Numbered from the stretch's first letter, positions 22,085 through 33,770 are shown. The stretch is DNA of 64,000 nucleotides from Pseudocercospora fijiensis CIRAD86 (GCF_000340215.1 NW_006921535.1:5263528-5327527), one strand, 5' to 3'. The notes: generated by a model from the letters alone, not told the origin. Made by a program: numbers and translations.

Positions 22085-23155
22085 TCACCGAACTTCCCCA
22101 ACACCTTCTCGTCTTCGACGCTCGAAGTGCCTCTCAATTGCCATCTTGACCTCAGGGTCATTGCGGATACTGTTCTGCACCAGCCAGTCCTTGAGTGTAC
22201 CTCTCAGCTCTCTCGCAGCCTTTTCATCACTGGCAAATGGCGAGAGCTCGAAAGCGAGCAGTCTCGTGACTTCTTGATCCGTCACCGCTGCCAAGGCATC
22301 GATGCTGTCGAGCTGCTGAGGCGGAATGCTTGATCCTTCACCAGCGGCGGCTTGCTTCGGGTCCTGAAAAAGTGGTCCAAGCTGTGACATGGCGATGAAG
22401 AATGTGACGGCCAGCTTCCGCAAAAGTGTGATCATCTGAAATGGCAGATATGGCGACCTCACTCCAGTTGCAGCGACGATTGGGTTGACGACCGTGGTGA
22501 GCAAGGGTGGAAAGTGTGGGCGAGTCACCGTATGCATTTCGATGACGAACAAGCTTGCCATGACTAGGTATCTCCAGAAGACGCCTTGGCGCAGATAGCC
22601 CAACACACCCAAGACGACTAACGCAACGGCTGATCCGATGTAGTAGACGAGCGTTCCTTGGAGACCAGAGAAGATGAAGTCGCGGACGAGCTTGCAATTC
22701 TGCCAGCCTAGAATGTCCGGGCCGAATCGATCGTAGGCAAATCGCTTGGCAGGGTCGACGAGCGTGTCTCGAGCGATCTTGAGCTGGACATAGATGCGCT
22801 CGATTTGTGCTTTGTCGGGGCCAGTAGCCTTGTCCGGGTGGAATTGAACGGTCAGACGACGGAACTTGCTCTGAATCTCGCGTTCGGTGGCATGGGGCGT
22901 CAAGCCAAGAAGGCGGTAGAAATGGACGGCTCGATGAAGTTGATAGTCTGCTTCGTAGATGGTGTAAAGCAGGTAAGCCACAATGCCGGCGACGCGGAGG
23001 TTGCGCCGATCTCTGTTGAAGCGTGCCGTACCAGGCTGAGGCTTCGGGTCGCCAGCGCGGATGAAGACGGTGTACAAGACAGGCTGGAGGTAGGACGTGA
23101 TCAGGTTCGGGAGGAAGGCCCAGCCTACCAGGGAGAGGAGCTGGTTCGAAGCCAT
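22085..23155 (-). CDS. Membrane-associated DnaJ (J-domain) co-chaperone
   Basis: Single exon, 356 residues. The N-terminus has a hydrophobic segment (LLSLVGWAFLPNLITSYLQP) and another near 55-66 (VAGIVAYLLYTIY). The J domain spans about 78-147 (VHFYRLLGLTPHATEREIQSKF) with the HPD motif at 106-108 (QFHPDKATG) needed to stimulate Hsp70 ATPase. Two or more further membrane spans follow (GTLVYYIGSAVALVVLGVLG, FWRYLVMASLFVIEM), then a basic C-terminus. The layout matches fungal ER or mitochondrial-outer-membrane J-proteins of the membrane-associated DnaJ type; the compartment is inference. Its start is divergent to rpa43 across 580 bases. No intron is needed. Confidence 0.85.
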   Translation of the reverse strand: MASNQLLSLVGWAFLPNLITSYLQPVLYTVFIRAGDPKPQPGTARFNRDRRNLRVAGIVAYLLYTIYEADYQLHRAVHFYRLLGLTPHATEREIQSKFRRLTVQFHPDKATGPDKAQIERIYVQLKIARDTLVDPAKRFAYDRFGPDILGWQNCKLVRDFIFSGLQGTLVYYIGSAVALVVLGVLGYLRQGVFWRYLVMASLFVIEMHTVTRPHFPPLLTTVVNPIVAATGVRSPYLPFQMITLLRKLAVTFFIAMSQLGPLFQDPKQAAAGEGSSIPPQQLDSIDALAAVTDQEVTRLLAFELSPFASDEKAARELRGTLKDWLVQNSIRNDPEVKMAIERHFERRRREGVGEVR

Positions 23156-23735
23156 GGCGGCGCCGACGGATGGTAGACGGTCACGCGTGCACCTCCTGCT
23201 CTACCGCATGTGGTGAGTCGGTGTGGTGAGCGAGTGGGTGTGAGCGTGAGCGTGAGCGTGAGCGTGAGCGTGAGCGTGTAGGGAACAATGATCTCCGACC
23301 CGCAGTCCAAGGTAGGACAGCGTAGGGTAGATGGCGCCACAGTAGATTCGATGTCGACTTCGCCGTGAGACGTCCGACTCGCTGGTAGTTGTATGTGCGG
23401 TGGACCGTTTGACGCTGTCATCCGTACGCATCGAGTCGCTCGCTGGTTGATGAAAGCTGTTCGCAATCTTCTCCCGTACACCCTCTCCCTCAGCCTCTTT
23501 CAAGCTTTCGGCGGTATCACTATACCCTGCGGACGAGATTATGCCTGCAATAAGTAAAAATCTACGCCTTCTTGACGTGACCGAGGCTGCATGCACAGAC
23601 GCGTTTGGCATTCCACAGCGGTCAAAAGTCTACGCTGGGCGGGCTAGTTCTAAGCAATTTTGTCTCAGCGGTCCAAAATTGTCCTTCCTTCACATGCAAG
23701 TCGCATCAACACTCATTCACCGTAGTCTCGCTGAT
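23156..23735. promoter_or_regulatory. Shared divergent promoter region (J-protein / rpa43)
   Basis: 580 bases separate the starts of two divergent genes, so both promoters must lie here. It contains a six-copy TGAGCG hexanucleotide repeat nearer the J-protein. No canonical TATA box is obvious. The rpa43 frame is open upstream to 23541, but those codons resemble no A43 protein. Confidence 0.5.
23241..23278. repeat. (TGAGCG)n hexanucleotide repeat
   Basis: Six consecutive copies, about 85 bases upstream of the J-protein start codon. Confidence 0.9.
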
Positions 23736-24446
23736 ATGGCGAAGAAGGTGTGCAATACCATCCGTCCGACCTCTTTCTGGCTACTGATGACTTGGCAGGA
23801 GAGGGCAGCAGAAGAAGTTGCCGCCAAAGCTGCACGAAAGGCAGCCAGAGCCTCCCTGAAAGCTGGCAAGCAGAAAGTGCCCATAGCGACTGCGGCTTCG
23901 CTGCATGGCAAGCTTCATCTCCCCTCGCCCATCCAGCATATCACGACATCCTTCTACCTCGCCCTCTCGCCCTGCGCCTACAGCGATCCGCTCGGAGGAC
24001 TTCTCGCCGAACACATCTCTCCGCATTTGCTTTCCTACTATCCTCCTCTGAATGGCGTTCTTCTCGCATTCGAAAACGCACGCATGTCTGAGTCTCCAGA
24101 TCAAGTGAGCGAAGGGCCATCAGACGTCCTCGCGCGCAGCTTCAACGAATACGCAGTCTCATTCCTCTGGCTGACCTGCGACTTCCTCGTCTTCCGACCC
24201 TCGCCGGGCACGTATTTGGAAGGCGACGTCAACCTTCAGAACGAAGGACTCCTTGGTCTGATCTGCTTCAACTATTTCAACGTGTCCATCCCGAAAGAGA
24301 ACATGCCTTCAGATTGGTCGTGGGACGGTCAGACATGGCAGGACGGAGAAGGCAATCTGGACGGAAAAATCATTTGCAAAGTGCAAGACTTCGAGGCAAG
24401 TGGGCAAGATAGTATATCCATCACGGCCACGCTGCTTGGGCTGTGA
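23736..24446 (+). CDS. rpa43: RNA polymerase I subunit A43 (RPA43)
   Basis: Exons are 23736-23747 and 23799-24446, with a 51-nt in-frame intron (GTGTGC donor, ACTGAT branch, GCAG acceptor), for 219 residues. The core matches A43: SFYLALSPCAYSDPLGGL, AEHISPHLLSYYPPLNGVLL, NEYAVSFLWLTCDFLVF, YLEGDVNLQNEGLLGLICFN and DWSW. A43 pairs with A14 in the Pol I stalk and contacts Rrn3 for rDNA initiation. The short first exon (MAKK) joins a Lys/Ala-rich nuclear-localisation-like stretch; unspliced, that stretch is preceded by unrelated residues. The start at 23736 is preferred over 23541 because the intervening codons are not family-like, but this rests on the splice model. The C-terminus is shorter than in yeast. 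Confidence 0.88.
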   Translation: MAKKVCNTIRPTSFWLLMTWQERAAEEVAAKAARKAARASLKAGKQKVPIATAASLHGKLHLPSPIQHITTSFYLALSPCAYSDPLGGLLAEHISPHLLSYYPPLNGVLLAFENARMSESPDQVSEGPSDVLARSFNEYAVSFLWLTCDFLVFRPSPGTYLEGDVNLQNEGLLGLICFNYFNVSIPKENMPSDWSWDGQTWQDGEGNLDGKIICKVQDFEASGQDSISITATLLGL

Positions 24447-25170
24447 AAGCACGTCGGGAAGACGGGAGGAAATTACGTCCTCCGCACGACTTTGGAATGC
24501 GAGATGGCAACACACGCGAACGCCAGGCATAAGTCACGATGCTGGCTACAGACGACTCACACAAGCGCCACGAACTGGGCCCTCGGAATGTGACCGTATC
24601 TCTTGCTGCTCACTCTGGAGACCCAATGAGCTCGCCTCCGGCCATCGCATTTTCTCAATACGTCTCCCCACCTCACGCGGCACATATCGCACTCCCAATG
24701 CTGGAGAGATGGAGAGAGGTCCTCACGCAGACCATTCGAGGATCACGAGAAGATGGCGTTTGGTCTGGATCGAGAAAATGCAGTGGAGAAAGGCTGCAAA
24801 ATTGGAGGCGTCCAACGCTCATCTCCGCCAACATCATATTGTGAAGGATACAGTATTGCAAGAACAAGCGAGAAAGGCGCAATCTTGGTCGAAAGCGACT
24901 GCTGGCCCGGTCTCGCTTTGTCCGGATTTCTACGAATAGAGCTCAATGTCTTGGCATCAGCCTGATGCCTTTGTACTCGGCACGCAAGTAGAATAGCAGA
25001 ACAACAAAAAGCTTCGCTCGAAGCTTAGCTTAATGCAACATCTGCTGGAGTATCCGAACTTCCACGAACGTTGCGCGGAACATTCCAGCAATCCATTTTC
25101 CCGCTCTGCCATAACTTGCCCGGCTGCGATTCTCCAGGCACCGAGGTCGGCCTCACTCCAAGTCTTAGCC
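24447..25170. other. Intergenic region
   Basis: Host-like DNA between rpa43 and the GH16 gene. The frames at 24400-24939 and 24539-24844 (plus) and 24957-25412 (minus) show no domain and are not called. A short CTTCGCTCGAAGCTTAGC stretch near 25012 forms a small inverted repeat (agcttcg/cgaagct). Confidence 0.45.
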
Positions 25171-28100
25171 ATGCACAGCCTACAAACTGTAGGCATTCTG
25201 CTAGCAGCTGCGGGTACAACTGTTGTGTCCGCGCAGGGCCCATGCAACCCAACTAAAGGTAAAGACTGCAGCTCTGCACGTAAGTAGGTCACTAACATAA
25301 ATCGACAGGCACCTGTCCTCCCGTCCCAGGACTCACTGAACGCTTTACCGACGATTTTACGACTCTCTCCAAGGTTCCAAACAACTGGATCATCGCTGAC
25401 TACGCAGAACAATATTTGAGCTTCAGCAACAGCAAGGGTCTTGAATTCCGACTCCCAGATGGCCTGTCAGCCCCATACATCTGGACGAAGAATTACTTGC
25501 ACTATGGAAAGGTGGAGGTCACACTCCAGAGTGCTCCCGGTATCGGTGTGATCAGCAGTGCTGTGCTGATGTCCGATACTCTGGACGAGATCGACTGGGA
25601 ATGGTCCGGAAATGATTTCGCTCTGAAGGTGCCTACCATCCAAACCAACTATTTCGGTCAGGGCGTGACCGGAAACTGGGACCGAGGCACTCAACCTCGA
25701 GTAGAGAAGAACATGACACAAAACTTCATGACCTACACATTCGACTGGAAGCCAGATTCGCTATCGTGGGCCATCAATGGCAACGTGATTCGCACTCTGT
25801 ATGCCAAGAACCAAGATAACAACCAATATCGGTACCCTCAAAGTCCTTCGCGTTTTCATCTCGGCTTGTGGGACGCAGGATACAAAGATGTGGCGTGGTA
25901 TACCAAGCAATGGGCAGGCGGTGAAACGGATCTAAAGGGCTTCCCGTACAGCTTGTATGTGAAAAAGGTCACCATCACACCATATACTTCCTGCGCCGAG
26001 TATCAGGCGACGGATACTACTGGAAACACGGCAAGCTTTAAGTGCTTGAATACTACCGATAGCGCTGGCTCCACCAAAAGTGCGGCAGGCTCTTCGAGTG
26101 CTTCTAGCCTCACTTCCGGCGGCTCGACAGGCTCATCGGCCACAAGCGTTGACCCGAGTGCCTCAAGCCCAGCTGTTCAAACCGACAAGCCTGACTTCAT
26201 CCCGACGCCAGCGCCTGTGCCTCCAGTCAACCCTACCAACTCAGTTGGCGTCAATCCCGCGACATCTGCTCCTCCAACTTCTTCCGATACTGCAACAACG
26301 CCAGACGTGCAAGAGGACGAAGACGATGATGATGACAGCGAAGATGACGAAGCGCCTTCAAACACTTCTCCAAGCTCCGCGAGTAACTGTGCAGCAGCAA
26401 TTCCGACCAATACACAACCAGGTACAGCAGAAGGCTGTGCCAAGTACGTTCAAGTCAACCCTGGCGACACCTGTGAGAGTATTGCAGATGCCATGGGCAT
26501 CGATGTGGAAGATTTCGAGAGCTGGAATCCGCAGGCTGGGGCGGAATGCTATAACCTTTGGGCGAATTATTATGTTTGCACGTCGGAGCCTGGAGAGTGC
26601 AGTGGCAATGACACCACATCCACGCCTGTTGATAGTGATGGAAGCCCTCCTGGCGAAGATGACATTTCGGACGAGACCGAGAGCGAAGAAAGCAGCTCTT
26701 CTGATGACGCTGACGACGACGCTGATGACGACGAGAGCGTCCCTCCCACTGGTACCACCACCGAGGAAACCTCTACAGATGACGAGGTGAGTTGCAGCGC
26801 CTCCATTAGCACTACTACCGTGTACATCACCCTATGCCCGACTTCCACTGCCGTAGCCACGACTACAATCGAGGAAGGCACCAAGACGCTCACAATGACT
26901 CTCTCTTCATATGTTACAAATACAGTAACAAGCACTTTGCCCTCCAGCGAGGAGAGAATCGCAGCTGATGAAAGTGGCGAACAGGAGACGGAAGTTTCTT
27001 CTTCTGATACGCCGACTCCTACGCAATATGAAGGCGATGATGATGGTGATGAAGGTGAAGATCAAGACGATTCGACTGCAACAACTCCTACTCCGTCTGG
27101 AGACTCAGATGATGGCGATGAAGAAACGTCGGCTCCTTCGTCGACCCCGAGCGGTTACTCTAATGAAAATGACGATGACGAGGAAGAGGAGTCATCTCCA
27201 GAAGCGACTGGCGATGCCGACGCCGAGGAGAGCGACGACGAGGATGAGGAAAATCCTACGTCTGAGTCTATACCAACGCCAAGCTCCTACTCAGATGCTG
27301 AAGATGACGAGACAGAAATTTCATCTTCAATCGTTGAAGCGACTCCTGCCCCAGATGCGTCTGAAGATGAGGATGGTGATGATGATACTGAAGATTCGTC
27401 TTCCATTCCGGAAGCAACTGCAATTCCAGACACAGATTCGGACGACGACGATGGAGATGATGTGGATACTGAAGAACCAGAGGACGCATCGCCTTCAAGT
27501 TATGACTCTAATAGCAGTACCACGTCTTCCGTGGCCGCGACACCTTCAGAGGATTCCTCAGAAGAAAGCAAAGATGGCGAGGATGAGGATGATGGTTCCG
27601 ATGAGGACACACCTGACAGCGAGGACGATGAAAGCGTTGAGAGTGTACCTGCAACGACCACTCCTGCTCCTAATACATCGTCCCCGAGTCCGCCGGCACA
27701 GACTGCAGCCTCAAGCGCCACTTCAGATAGCGATGCTCCGGCTTGGGTCCACAGGGTAGACTACTCGACTGATGCCTCAACGCCGAAATCTGGCACTACA
27801 ACCGCAACAATCCGAGTGACAACCTCGATCACTGTGACGGGATGTCCATCGTCGGTCACAAGCTGTCCGGCTTCGAAATCGACCGAGGTGTACGTCACAG
27901 AAACCGTGAGCTCATTCACTACCGTATGCCCGGTGTCAGAATTGCCTGCCATCTCTTCTTGGGCTGCTGGATCTGAGATGCCTACTGGGTATATGGCTTC
28001 GCCTTCGCAGGCTAGCTATGGATCTGCTTCTGCTACTCCGACCCCGAATGCGGATGGCGATGATGATGAAGAAGATAGCGATGATTCTGGGGATGATTTT

Positions 28101-29114
28101 CAGGACAACGATGATTCGACTGACGACGATGAGGATAATGGATCTGATTCAAGTACCTCTCTGGTCACGAGCAGTACAATGCCTTTCCAATTTGTCAGCT
28201 CGACGACCACGGCAGAAGCCACTTCTACTCCTTCGGGCAATGGCGACGACGACGATGATGATGATTCCGGCGACACGGACGAGGCTGATGAAGATGAAGA
28301 TGAAGCTGAAGACGGAGAGACTGATTCATCAAGTACGCCTGCAAGCAGCACCACGCCTTTCGCCTACGTCAGCTCCACACCAAGCAGCACTCCCCTTCCA
28401 ACCACCTCATCATCATCGTCTGCTCGCCCTCCCATCTCCAGCACCACCACATCCTCCCCCGTCGTAAAACCACAGCTCACGTCAACCTCCTCCCCTCCAA
28501 AATCCACCCCCACCTCAACCTCAAAACCCGCCCCAACCCCCGTCCCCCAAATCTCCTGCTGGACCTACCTCGGCTGCTACAAAGAAGTCCTCGGGCGCGC
28601 CCTCCGCGTCAACAAACGCATCCTCTCCTACGACAACAAATCCAACAACACAAACAAAGCCTGCTCCGATTTCTGCACGGGACACAAGTACTTCGCTACA
28701 GAGTACGGTTCGGAATGTTATTGCGGAGACACGTTGGAACCCGGGTGTGAAGAGGTGAAAGACGGAAGGTGTAAGATGGCGTGTTCCGGGAACCCGTTCG
28801 CGGTTTGTGGGGGGAGTAATGGGTTGAGTTTGTATGGGTCGGAGAAGTGTGGGTGGGCTGCGAAGCCTTCTAGTTATTATGGTGCTGCGAGTTCTTCGAA
28901 GACTTTGACGATGACGATGACGACTGCTAAGGTCACTGCGCCGAAGGGGTATGGGAAGAGAGCTGTAGGGGGGAATGGGAAGGGTAAGGCCAAGGCTAAG
29001 GGTAAGGGTGAGAAGACTACGAAGACTACGCATGGTGGGACGGAGACGAGAGTGTATAAGCCTAGAGGTACGGGTGGGTTTGGAGGCATGTTTGGATGGC
29101 TTAGGAGGAGATAA
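25171..29114 (+). CDS. Secreted GH16 (CRH-like transglycosylase) with LysM and WSC domains
   Basis: Exon 1 is 25171-25258, exon 2 is 25309-29114, with a 50-nt intron (GTAAAG donor, ACTAAC branch, ACAG acceptor), for 1297 residues. A signal peptide (VGILLAAAGTTVVSAQ) precedes GPCNPTKGTCPP, which forms only if this donor is used. The GH16 domain follows, with catalytic DEIDWEW at 122-128 and SNYFG/DRG-like family features; this is the Crh/Utr2-type fold that links chitin to glucan. A LysM domain sits at about 405-455 (YVQVNPGDTCESIADAMGID). Then come roughly 650 residues of Ser/Thr/Asp/Glu-rich linker containing two Cys-bearing TTVY..CP modules, and a WSC domain at about 1111-1210 (CWTYLGCYKEV..CSDFC..YFATEYGSECYCG). 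The tail is Lys/Gly-rich and lacks a GPI-like hydrophobic end. It is probably a cell-wall enzyme. Confidence 0.88.
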
Positions 29115-29134
29115 TGATAATGGGGTTTCGTTTC

Positions 29135-29140
29135 AATAAA
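29135..29140 (+). terminator. Possible poly(A) signal of the GH16 gene
   Basis: AATAAA occurs 21 bases after the stop codon, in AATAAATAAATATATA. It also sits at the edge of the repeat block, so transcript ends could extend into it. Confidence 0.4.
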
Positions 29141-29219
29141 TAAATATATATATACTAGCCTACTGTCCGCGCCGCCGGCGCGGATATACGCCTACCGACG
29201 GAATTAAATTAGTAGCAAG

Positions 29220-31610
29220 GCGTATAGAATAAATAGAAGTATTAAACGTATTCTTAGTAAGACTCGCTATAAGCGTTCTAGATAGTACTCGCTAATAGCT
29301 ATTAGCGTTCTAGATTAGAATTACTATAAACGTTTTAAATAAGACTTAGTATAGGCGTTCTAAATAAGATTCGCTATAATTATTCCGACTAAGATTCGCT
29401 ATAAGCGTCCTAGATAAGACTCGCTATAGGCGTTCTAGATAAGACTCGCTATTAGCGTATTAGATTAGAAGTACTATAGGCGTTCTAGATAATACTCGCT
29501 ATAGGCGTTCCGAGTAAGACTTACTATAAGCGTTCTAGATAAGATTCCGAGTCGCTATTAGCGTATTAACTAAGATTCGCTATAAGCGTCCTAGATAAGA
29601 CTCGCTATAGGCGTTCGGGATAAATCTCGCTATAAGCGTTTTAGATAAGACTCGCTATAGGCGTTCTAAATAGTACTCGCTATTAGCGTATTAGATTAGA
29701 ATTACTATAGGCGGTCCGGATAAGATTCGCTATAGGCGTTCCGAATAAGTCTCGCTATAAGCGTTTCGAATAAGACTCGCTATAGGCGTTCCAAATAGCC
29801 TAAGTACTCGCTATTAGCGTATTAGATAAGAATTACTATAGGCGTTCCGGATAAGATTCGCTTTAGGCGTTCCGGATAAGATTCGCTATTAGCGTATTAG
29901 CTAAGATTCGCTATAAGCGTTCTAGATAGGACTCGCTATAAGCGTCTTAGATAGGACTCGCTATAGGCGTTCCGGATAGTACTCGCTATTAGTATATTAA
30001 CTAAGATTCGCTATAAGCGTTCTAGATAAGACTTATTTTATTCGCTATAAGCGTTCTAGATAAGACTTACTATAGGCGTTTCAGATAGTACTCGCTATTA
30101 GCGTTTCGGATAAGATTCGCGATAGGCGTTTCGGATAGTACTCGCTATTAGCGTATTAGATTACAATTACTATAGGCGATCCGAATAAATCTCGCTATTA
30201 GCGTATTAGATAGGGCTCGCTATTAGCGTATCGGATAGTACTCGCTATAGGCGTTCTAGATAAGTCTCGCTATATACGTTCTAGATAGGACTCGCTATAA
30301 GTTATAATAAGCGTTTCGGATAAGACTTATTATAAGCGATTTAGATAAGATTCGCTATAGGCGTTCGGGACAAATCTCGCTATAAGCGTTTTAGATAAGA
30401 CTCGCTATAGGCGTTCTAAATAGTACTCGCTATTAGCGTATTAGATTAGAATTACTATAGGCGGTCCGGATAAGATTCGCTATAGGCGTTCCGAATAAGT
30501 CTCGCTATAAGCGTTTCGGATAAGACTCGCTATAGGCGTTCCGAATAGTACTCGCTATTAGCGTATTAGATAAGAATTACTATAGGCGTTCCGGATAAGA
30601 TTCGCTATTAGCGTATTAGCTAAGATTCGCTATAAGCGTTCTAGATAGGACTCGCTATAAGCGTCTTAGATAGGACTCGCTATAGGCGTTCCGGATAGTA
30701 CTCGCTATTAGTATATTAACTAAGATTCGCTATAAGCGTTCTAGATAAGACTTATTTCATTCGCTATAAGCGTTCTAGATAAGACTTACTATAGGCGTTT
30801 CGGATAGTACTCGCTATTAGCGTATTAGATTACAATTACTATAGGCGATCCGAATAAGTCTCGCTATAAGCGTTTCGGATAGGATTCGCGATAGGCGTTC
30901 CGGATATAGGCGTTCCGGATATAGGCGTTCCGGATATAGGCGTTCTAGATATAGGCGTTCTAGATAGTACTCGCTATTAGCGTATTAGATTAGAATTACT
31001 ATAGGCAGTCTAAATAAGTCTCGCTATAAGCGTTTCGGATAGGATTCGCGATAGGCGTTCTAGATAGTACTCGCTATTAGCGTATTAGATTAGAATTACT
31101 ATAGGCGGTCCGAATAGGTCTCGCTATAAGCGTTTTAGATAAGATTCGCGATAGGCGTTCTAGATAAGTCTCGCTATAAGTATTCTAGGTAAGATACGCT
31201 ATAAGCGTCTTAAATAGGACTCGCTATAGGCGTTTCGGGTAGGACTCGCTATAAACGTTCTAAATAAGATTTACTATAGGCGTTCTAAATAGTACTCGCT
31301 ATTAGCGTATAAGATTAGAATTACTATAAGCGTTCCGGATAAGACTTATTATAGGCGTTTCGGATAAGACTCGCTATAGACGTTCCCGATAAGTCTCGTT
31401 ATAGGCCTTTTAGATAAGACTCGCTATAGGCGTTCCGGATAAGTCCCGCTATAAGCGTTCTAGGTAAGATTTACTATAGGCGTCTTAGATAGGACTCGTT
31501 ATAAGCGTTTCGGATAGGACTTATTATAAGCGTTCTAGGTAGGTCTCGCTATAAGCGTTCTAGATAAGAATACTACTACTTATAAAACTTAAAAGTACTA
31601 TAAACATTCT
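29220..31610. repeat. 2.4-kb array of about 25-bp degenerate minisatellite units
   Basis: Roughly 90-95 units built on cgctataggcgttc plus a variable half (tagataagact, cggatagtact, tagattagaatt). Unit variants alternate (tataagcg, tataggcg, tattagcg) and differ mostly by C/T and G/A. A higher-order duplication is visible: 29611-30055 closely matches 30361-30790, with the same order of variants. A short stretch near 30895-30965 has a 16-bp sub-unit (ataggcgttccggat). No open frame survives. Confidence 0.9.
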
Positions 31611-31639
31611 AGATTAGAATTAGTATAGGCCGGCTATAG

Positions 31640-32090
31640 TAAGTATAGTAATAATTTAATAGTAGTTACGCTAATTAGAAGTATTATATATATTCTAAAT
31701 TAGAGTTACTATATATATATATATATATATATATATCGGATTAGTAAGCGTTTTATATATAGTAATAACTTAATAGTAGCTACGGTAATTAGAAGTATTC
31801 TATATATTCTAAATTTAAATTACTATATATATATATATCGGATTAGTAAGCGTTTTATATATAACTATACTATATATAGCTATTACTATAGTACGGCGAC
31901 GATTCGACGGCGGCTACGCGCGCGGATTTAATAGTAGCTACGGTAATTAGAAGTATTCTATATATTCTAAATTTATATTACTATATATATATCGGATTAG
32001 TAAGCGTTTTATATATAACTATACTATATATAGCTATTATTATAGTACGGCGACAATTCGACGGCGGCTACGCGCGCGGATTTCGAGTAA
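31640..32090. repeat. Three diverged longer tandem units with (AT)n tracts
   Basis: The block from atatcggattagtaagcg through gtagctacggtaattaga recurs starting near 31735, 31843 and 31993. The last two copies also contain an insert with a cggcgac.attcgacggcgg core. (AT)n stretches of different length separate them. Confidence 0.75.
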
Positions 32091-32260
32091 ATTTCGCGCG
32101 TTCCGAAGGGTAGGCGAAGGGCGACGCCGGGCGACCTGCCTTCGCCCGACGGGCTTCGAAGGCCGGGGCCCGCGCGTTCCGGACGGCGGGAGCGCCCGCG
32201 AATTTTTGAAGTTCCTTACGTAAGCTGCACGTCCGCCCGATCGGGCGAATCCTACGACTT
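32060..32260. other. GC-rich CpG island within RIP-mutated DNA
   Basis: About 170 bases rich in CG but nearly free of CA/TG (cgcgcgttccgaagg, ggccggggcccgcgcg), ending in cgcccgatcgggcg, a perfect 14-bp palindrome at 32233-32246, after cttacgtaag, another palindrome. Surrounding DNA is A/T-rich. No coding content is seen. Confidence 0.7.
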
Positions 32261-32599
32261 TTTTTTATATATTAGGGACCTTTAGAAATAGTTAATCTAG
32301 CTACCGGCTTCTAAATAAGCGCTAGCTTCTAACCGTTATATAAAGGATTAATATAGTGCTTTTTACGGACCTTTAGATAAGGCTAATTTGTATATAATCG
32401 AAAGCGGTTTAGTATATTAAGGAGCCTCTATTCTAGACCTTCTAGGGGTATAGACCTTAGCTCTTATAGACCTATAGATATATACTAAACTATAGAAACT
32501 AGAGCTATTATAGTTACTATAGCTATAGCAACGGTCGTTGCTATTACGAGTAAATACCTCGAGGAAGATAGTAGTAATAAGGACCGATAGGCGTAGAGG

Positions 32600-33770
32600 G
32601 AGGGTAAATCTATATATAAATAGTAGCATCGCTAGTTAAGGCGTAACCGACTATTTAAACTAGCGAGAGTCTATAGGAAACAGCGCTTTAACCTTCTTAG
32701 TTATCCGGAGGCTAATATTAAGGGCGACTTCCGCTTTACGAGGCCCGAGTTAATAGATCTAGTAGACCTACTTAATATTAGTTTAATCGTATTACTAGTT
32801 AGCCTTAAATTGCTACCTATAACGGTGCTCTATATAGTCTATAAGCGGCTATCTAGTCTAGGCTTCTAGAAGGACCTAGACGAGAAGTTTAGCTATTTAG
32901 CTACTATATTGAGTTATATATTTAATACAGCTATATATAGCCTAGTAATAAGGTAGAAGTCGTTCTTGTTCTTTAATAAGAGGCGGCTTACTAAGCAATA
33001 TCTCCGGACCCTAGCAGAGTCGCTATATCTATCTATCGGACTGTCTAGTGTCTTTAGATATATTAATAGTACCGTACGGAAGATTGCGAGACCTAGTCGC
33101 AACTAGAGGGTGTTCTATAATAGCTATAAGTACTTCTATAGTATTAAATTCTAAGGTATATAGCTACCGGATAGAATACTGCTTATCGATAGTCCTTATC
33201 CTAGCTCTTATAGAGATAGCCGAATAGTACGCGAGTCGGGGATTAACTAGGTATAGCATAACCTATTTAATAATAACGATAATATAGATAACAAGCTCTT
33301 TATATTCGGTAACTCGGCGTACGGACAGGTAGATAGCATTATCGGGTCGTAGAAATCGAAGAGAGGTAATTATCGTAACGCTATAATAGCGTAGGTCTCG
33401 AAGGAATAGTTAGTACTACGCTAGTTAGTCGAATAGGGGTTCGGTAAGGTAACTAACAACTAGCTATTCTTCGAATACAAGAAGGGGTTACGTACTAGTT
33501 TAATGCCGATAGGATCCTATTATCTAGTCGCTATATTGCTTACTAACTGCCTATTCTATTATCGTAGAAATAAGGTCGCCGCGCACTACGGTCTTAGGTA
33601 TCCGGATATTAGGGATTATTTAGGTACTAAGCTGCTACCTATACCGCTAGTAGATACGGTAGTGCCGGACCTAATACGTATAAACCTATCCGGTAATAGA
33701 TTAGATATCGGAAGTAACGTAGAAGATATAGGGGATATAGTTGTTAACGATAGTAATAAAGAATAGTAAA
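32600..33770 (+). pseudogene. PIF/Harbinger-type transposase relic (DDE_4)
   Basis: One plus-strand frame, with TAG/TAA in place of Gln/Trp, follows Harbinger transposases. An N-terminal region (FRFTRPELIDLVDLL) is followed by INSTVRKIARPSRNQ (the DGT.. motif, whose first catalytic Asp reads Asn), a FYNSYKYFYSIKF block, LFIFGNSAYGQVDSII (the GD.AY site, again Asn), and YKKGLRTSLMPIGSYY..LLTNCLFYYRRNKVAAHYG near the C-terminus. The two Asp-to-Asn changes fit G-to-A mutation. The final 87 codons (33503-33766) remain open by chance. It is not functional. A second gene (MYB-like), usual in Harbinger elements, was not found. Confidence 0.7.

Noticed and set aside
23541..23735. Upstream extension of rpa43 to the ATG at 23541
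   Set aside because: Residues are unlike A43 N-termini, and the splice model with the start at 23736 gives a family-like Lys-rich N-terminus.
25281..25308. Alternative GH16 intron using the consensus-like GTAAGT donor at 25280
   Set aside because: It would give a 29-nt intron, below workable size. The donor at 25259 gives 50 nt and restores the CNPTKGTCPP cysteine pair.
29220..31610. CRISPR-like array
   Set aside because: Eukaryotic context, no constant repeat with unique spacers; both halves of each unit are repeated.
33503..33766. 87-codon open frame as an intact small gene
   Set aside because: It is the chance-open C-terminal part of the Harbinger transposase relic.
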